A DNA stretch of 7,350 nt from an uncultured Dehalococcoidia bacterium (lineage in GTDB: Bacteria > Chloroflexota > Dehalococcoidia > Tepidiformales > Tepidiformaceae): NCBI GenBank assembly GCA_937954195.1, contig CALFYR010000581.1, positions 1 to 7,350 on the forward strand, in the 5' to 3' direction. The notes beneath the pieces are model-generated. The model was not told the origin of the DNA and did no database searches. It worked only from the letters and a program-made list of their open reading frames with translations. A program made the position numbers and the translations under genes. This document shows, piece by piece, positions 5,001 to 7,350 of this stretch; position 1 is the stretch's first letter, and every line of letters begins with the position of its first letter.

Positions 5001-7350
5001 ACTCCTGGGGCAGGCGGCTTCGAACGACCGCAAGGAATGGGCGAAGGCGCAGGAGCAGGAGGAGCAGGCGATCATCGCCGAAGCCGCCGCGGCGGTCGCG
5101 CGCGAGACGACGGGCCTTGGCATCGTGTTCGCGATGCGCCAATCCGTGGCCCGGTTCATCCCGGATGCGTTCTGTAACTTCGGGTACCTGGAAGGCGAGA
5201 GCGTGGTGTTCTCCGCGCCGGACCGGCCGCGCATTGTCCTTCCGATCGGGCCGGGGTTCCGCAACGCGCTCGATACGGGCTTCGACCTCGTGCCGCGATT
5301 CGACCGCGCTGTGGGTTCGCCAGAGGCGCGGGTGGAGACCAGCCGCACGGGGCTGCAGTCCCACGTGATTACTTCGGCGCAATCCGGCGGCGAGACCGTC
5401 GGCCTGCTGATCATGGGTTCGCGGAGCGACCAGTTCGAACCGGGTGAGCGTGAGGTCCGCCTCGCGCGGCTGCTCGCCGACATCGTCGGGCCCGCCATGG
5501 CGAACGTGCGCGCAATCGAGCGGCAGCGGCAGGAAGCGGAAGACCAGCGCCTGTTGGCCGACGTGGCGGCGGTGGCTGCCCGGGAAGCCGAGCCGGCGGC
5601 GCTGCTGGCGGCAATCCACCGCCCCATGCGCGCAATCGTGCCTTCGCCGATGGTCATCTTCGGCTTCCGCGATGGCGAGCAGACGATCTTCCCGCGGCTC
5701 GATGGCTCGTACTCGGTGGTCCCCCTGGATCAGTACCTGCGCATGCTCGACGAGGTGGGCCAGATCCATTCGGATGAGCTGCCTGACGACCTGTTCGCGG
5801 AGAGCGAACTCTGGCAGATGGGCATCCACGCCATTTCCTCCACCGCCGTGCTGGCGGGTGGCAAGACGGTGGGCTACCTGATGGTGGGGTCGCGCACCGA
5901 GGGATACACGTTCAGCGACCGGGAGCTACGCCTGTTCCGCCTGCTCGCCCAGATTGTGGGCCCGGCGATGGAGAACGCCCGTGCCGCGGCCCGGGCGCGT
6001 GAAGACGCCGAAGAGCAGGCGATCCTCGCGGAAGCCGCCGCCGCGTTGGCCGCGGGCGCATCGGAGAGCGAGGTCATCGCGACGCTGACACCTTCGATCC
6101 AGCGGTTCATCCCGAGCGCGGTGGCGACGGTGTTCTTCCTCGAAGGGACCGAGCTGGCATCGCCCGAGGGGCTGGGCCGCGCACCATTCGGGCCCGTGGC
6201 GGAGGAAGCGATGGCGACCGGGCAAGTCGTGGTCGAGAAACCATGGCCGAAGCTCAGCGCCAGCGCGCCGGCGATGCTCGACGCGGGCGGCATCGAACGG
6301 TTCGTGAACACCTCGCTCAACGCCGGCGGCACGAGCACCGGGATCCTCTTCGTCGGCGTTCGCGATGCGGGGATTACCTTCAGCGACCGTGACCTCCGCC
6401 TGATCCGGCTGATTGCCGACATGGCCGGCCCGGCCATCGCGAATGCGCGAGAAAGCACGCGCCGCCGGTTGGATGCCGAAGAACAACGTTTCCTGGCGGA
6501 AACCGCCGCGGTGGCCGCGGGGGCTGCATCGGAGGCGGCGCTGGTGCGCGAGCTCGCGCGGCCGTTCAACCAGCTCATTCCGGGAAGCCGGATCGACCTT
6601 TTCTATACGCACGACGATGGCCTCCTGAGCGCCATCACCGGGATGGTGCTGCCGATCGGCAAGAACTTCCGGGCCGCGCTCGATGCCGGGCAGGCGTGGG
6701 CCGCCGCCGGAACTCCCGGCACCACCTCCACCGCCTCGCGCCGCGAACGCGAAATGGGCATTACGCACAGCGTTTCGACCCGCCTTTCATCGGGTGGGCA
6801 AACGCTGGGACTCTTCTGGCTGGGCACGACGGCCGGTGTTCCGACCGAGCGGGACCTCCGTATTTGCCGGCTCGTCGCCGACGTTGTCGGACCCGCGCTG
6901 GCGAACCTGCGCGAGAGCCGGCGCCGAAAAGAGGACGCCGAGGAACAACGGTTCCTCGCCGAAGCCGCCTCCGCGGCCGCCTCGGCGAGTTCGCCGGAGG
7001 AGTTGATTCGAGAACTCGCGCGACCGTTCCGCGAACTCGTTCCCGGGTCCCGGGTGGACCTGTTCTATGAAGACGGCGACGGCCTGCGAAGTATCGCCAC
7101 GGGGGGCTTCTTCCCGATTGGGCCGCACTTTGCGGTGGCGCTGCGAGAGGGGCAGCGCCTGGGCGAACCGCACACACCCGGCGGAACGCCCGAAGCGGCT
7201 GCCGGGCTTGCGACGCTGCGGGTAATCCAGGCGGCATCCACACGTCTCTCCTCGGGCGGCCAGACCCAGGGTTTGCTCTGGCTGGGGACGACCGACCCAG
7301 AACGGTTGATCACGGACCGCGACCTGCGGATCTGCCGGCTGGTGGCCGAC
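2059..7350 (+). CDS. giant tandem-GAF sensory protein, at least 11 GAF-like modules (3' end beyond window)
   Basis: An unbroken frame of 1764 codons, still open at the window end; I read every codon and found no stop. ATG 2059 is the first usual start after the in-frame TAG at 2002. The protein is a string of GAF-like modules, each preceded by a charged helical linker. The linker glutamate (or its equivalent) falls at residues 17, 185, 347, 514, 679, 844, 1008, 1168, 1325, 1481 and 1635. Modules 1-6 carry a F-D-x-x-S-L-type strand after the first helix, and close with G-x-x-x-I-(G/A)-R-x-x-x-x-(F/Y)-x-x-(D/E)-(D/E) and a helix ending Q-A-I-A-N-R. GAF domains bind small ligands or mediate dimerisation, usually controlling an attached output domain. 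No output domain, signal peptide or membrane helix is visible, so it is probably cytoplasmic. Only five cysteines occur (387, 644, 1039, 1603, 1759), which argues against bilin, Fe-S or redox sensing by most modules. The cyclic-nucleotide NKFDE motif is absent. Ligand and output are unknown; a C-terminal kinase, cyclase, phosphatase or DNA-binding domain may follow. Confidence 0.9.
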   Translation, partial: MAANKSAAAVHGELLLELSFLVNERKSVDEVFASFAGRLLEAAEFDYTTLMIGEPDSGYMEIVASYPFELEGAKAGVTVSTRSFRYEDLLAATEGYEYEARAESTTAASRQLAEAGLARAWVMALISDGKVYGTFTAARRKREPYTADERAFLLAATRLLTAAVRQEMELQHALRAAARAEAANELALALNAGESIEQSFQRLTELVTTSLAADYFGLFLDRQDGFMLVDESPRGVHNGDAPTEEGTRFILEQLARTNFTQARPQRDVSPSNAMFDAGYKRLGIAVLRENETPAGLIIIGRKRSQRFNDEDQAFFELLRSLLSQALTNTRRLERAQVSAARANVLNQAALLLKEDEPADAVFSRVVPLLEGALSFDYVALLEADVECDELVVLAAEPPLTRAAGDRLPLSGQLVSDLLSSPTPATQYRIDNVDETPGVPELRSAGMQRGVTALLRQGGEPTGLFILARRSDHRYDDDEMAFIGTLANLMGQAIANRRRLESVIRQVARSRVLNELAVRLDAGESLPDLFAHLPGVLPEVIDFDHISLLTMLPGEAGLKIVGASPDTGLPADGVIPWPSGPTLEAFANRTVLQFEPHASQGAGAALLGGAGYRRAAATVLRDGEQVLGSFVIARFDQRPFGDEECAFLEMLATLLSRAVANQIHLEQARADAARRQLLNELSVLLHNGEGPEAMFSMLTARLPERIAFDALSLLVVEGGSRLRVVDSLRRRSMRPGTIFSFEDLGNAVEMLIGTNVWETAIEDVTGRIGRLTEEAGIRRALIASLRDNQEAAGYLFVARTSPVPFTEDQRAYIEILATMMAQAIANHRKLAESHAEAIRSQVLSELAILLQEGDAISARFDRFSELLLQAVGFDHISVTVRQPGTDAYQVVRSHELTLGGEQLVFDPAGIDVVMEDSRAVRQYRTANSARRVPQALSESGFKRAATAVILSSDGVEGLLTIGRKEDERFDDREMAFIELVAALLGQAASNDRKEWAKAQEQEEQAIIAEAAAAVARETTGLGIVFAMRQSVARFIPDAFCNFGYLEGESVVFSAPDRPRIVLPIGPGFRNALDTGFDLVPRFDRAVGSPEARVETSRTGLQSHVITSAQSGGETVGLLIMGSRSDQFEPGEREVRLARLLADIVGPAMANVRAIERQRQEAEDQRLLADVAAVAAREAEPAALLAAIHRPMRAIVPSPMVIFGFRDGEQTIFPRLDGSYSVVPLDQYLRMLDEVGQIHSDELPDDLFAESELWQMGIHAISSTAVLAGGKTVGYLMVGSRTEGYTFSDRELRLFRLLAQIVGPAMENARAAARAREDAEEQAILAEAAAALAAGASESEVIATLTPSIQRFIPSAVATVFFLEGTELASPEGLGRAPFGPVAEEAMATGQVVVEKPWPKLSASAPAMLDAGGIERFVNTSLNAGGTSTGILFVGVRDAGITFSDRDLRLIRLIADMAGPAIANARESTRRRLDAEEQRFLAETAAVAAGAASEAALVRELARPFNQLIPGSRIDLFYTHDDGLLSAITGMVLPIGKNFRAALDAGQAWAAAGTPGTTSTASRREREMGITHSVSTRLSSGGQTLGLFWLGTTAGVPTERDLRICRLVADVVGPALANLRESRRRKEDAEEQRFLAEAASAAASASSPEELIRELARPFRELVPGSRVDLFYEDGDGLRSIATGGFFPIGPHFAVALREGQRLGEPHTPGGTPEAAAGLATLRVIQAASTRLSSGGQTQGLLWLGTTDPERLITDRDLRICRLVAD
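2095..5040 (+). repeat. GAF module array A (modules 1-6)
   Basis: Six diverged protein-level repeats with anchor residues 17, 185, 347, 514, 679 and 844, a period of 162-168 residues. Each starts with a linker helix of the type R-x-x-x-L-N-E-L-(A/S)-x-x-L-x-x-G-E (e.g. residues 510-523 and 674-688). It continues with the FDY/FDH strand (FDYTTL 45-50, FDYVAL 375-380, FDHISLL 542-548, FDALSLL 707-713, FDHISV 872-877); module 2 has A-D-Y instead. The closing helix is (L/M)-(G/S/A)-(Q/R)-A-x-x-N (e.g. 488-495 and 820-827). Modules 4-6 look closest to each other and module 1 is the most diverged. The repeats are seen in the protein; at DNA level they are too diverged to call simple duplications by eye. 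Confidence 0.85.
5050..7350 (+). repeat. GAF module array B (modules 7-11, last one cut)
   Basis: Five repeats with a different consensus from array A. Each starts with a linker of the type (E/Q)-(D/E)-A-E-E-Q-x-(F/I)-L-A-E-A-A-A (anchors 1008, 1168, 1325, 1481, 1635). The F-D strand motif is replaced by (I/V)-P-(G/S/D)-x-x-x-x-(L/V)-F at 1034-1042, 1194-1201, 1352-1360, 1508-1515 and 1662-1669. Modules close with (S/T/P)-(D/E)-R-(D/E)-(L/V)-R-(L/I)-x-R-L-(L/V/I)-A-(D/Q)-(I/V/M)-(V/A)-G-P-A-(M/I/L)-x-N-x-R. Module 11 lacks only its final helix because the window ends. The repeat period falls stepwise: 160, 157, 156, 154 residues. Homology to GAF is clear from the shared layout and the G-L-L-I-x-G-S strand, but these modules are more diverged from the textbook family than array A. 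Confidence 0.8.
6469..7350 (+). repeat. closest tandem duplicate: modules 10 and 11, 462-nt unit
   Basis: Module 10 (from 6469) and module 11 (from 6931) align at a constant offset of 462 nt (154 codons) through most of their length. Bases 6550-6606 match 7012-7068 at 43 of 57 positions (15 of 19 residues, around E-L-A-R-P-F and G-S-R-x-D-L-F-Y). Residues 1573-1591 match 1727-1745 at 17 of 19 positions, around S-T-R-L-S-S-G-G-Q-T and W-L-G-T-T. Both also share the L-R-I-C-R-L-V-A-D helix. This is the youngest duplication visible in the array; many differences are synonymous third positions, so both copies appear to be under protein-level selection. Confidence 0.85.

Noticed and set aside
4488..5829. 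Long minus-strand frames at 4488-5657 (389 codons) and 4870-5829 (319 codons)
   Set aside because: Both lie opposite GAF modules 5-8. The second is in antisense codon register and ends at a plus-strand TCA. Translations are biased in composition, rich in Arg/Ser or Arg/His, with no known motif.
5926..6768. 280-codon minus-strand frame
   Set aside because: It is in antisense register to GAF modules 8-10 and ends opposite a Leu CTA at 5926. The product is Gly/Arg/His-rich, and its repeats only mirror those of the sense frame.
2059..7350. Phytochrome-type (bilin-binding) or cyclic-nucleotide PDE-type GAF domains
   Set aside because: There is no conserved Cys-His pair in the module cores and no NKFDE motif. 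Only five cysteines occur in 1764 residues, and just one pair sits at an equivalent position (modules 10 and 11).
1..7350. CRISPR arrays, tRNA or rRNA genes, insertion sequences
   Set aside because: No short direct repeats with regular spacers, no tRNA-like cloverleaf or CCA end, no transposase motifs and no terminal inverted repeats were seen. The only repeats are the coding GAF modules.

Overview
The window is GC-rich bacterial DNA (about two thirds G+C by eye, not counted) with almost no spare sequence. Gene content alone does not fix the organism. A high-GC bacterium with a lipoprotein-type DsbA and very large GAF-domain proteins would fit Chloroflexota or Actinomycetota. That is a low-confidence inference.

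Left part, minus strand (read from 1846 down to 1): three closely packed genes. An alpha/beta-hydrolase (1846-995) overlaps by 20 bases a DsbA/thioredoxin-fold lipoprotein (1014-322). After 30 bases comes the N-terminal third of a CorA-family Mg2+/metal transporter (291 to beyond base 1). The packing suggests one transcript, but the three products do not form an obvious pathway.

Middle (1847-2058): a 212-base divergent intergenic region. It contains a 20-bp operator-like dyad (1984-2003) and a hairpin that covers the start codon of the rightward gene (2037-2060).

Right part, plus strand (2059 to the window end): one uninterrupted reading frame of at least 1764 codons, still open at base 7350. 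It encodes at least eleven tandem GAF-like sensory modules joined by charged helical linkers, with no membrane segment and no output domain in the visible part. Modules 1-6 share one consensus and modules 7-11 another. The repeat period shrinks from about 165 to 154 residues along the protein, and the last two modules are a recognisable recent duplication. The end of this protein lies outside the window, so its output (kinase, cyclase, phosphatase, DNA-binding or none) is unknown. This giant sensor array is the most unusual item here. The long antisense frames across it are by-products of codon choice.
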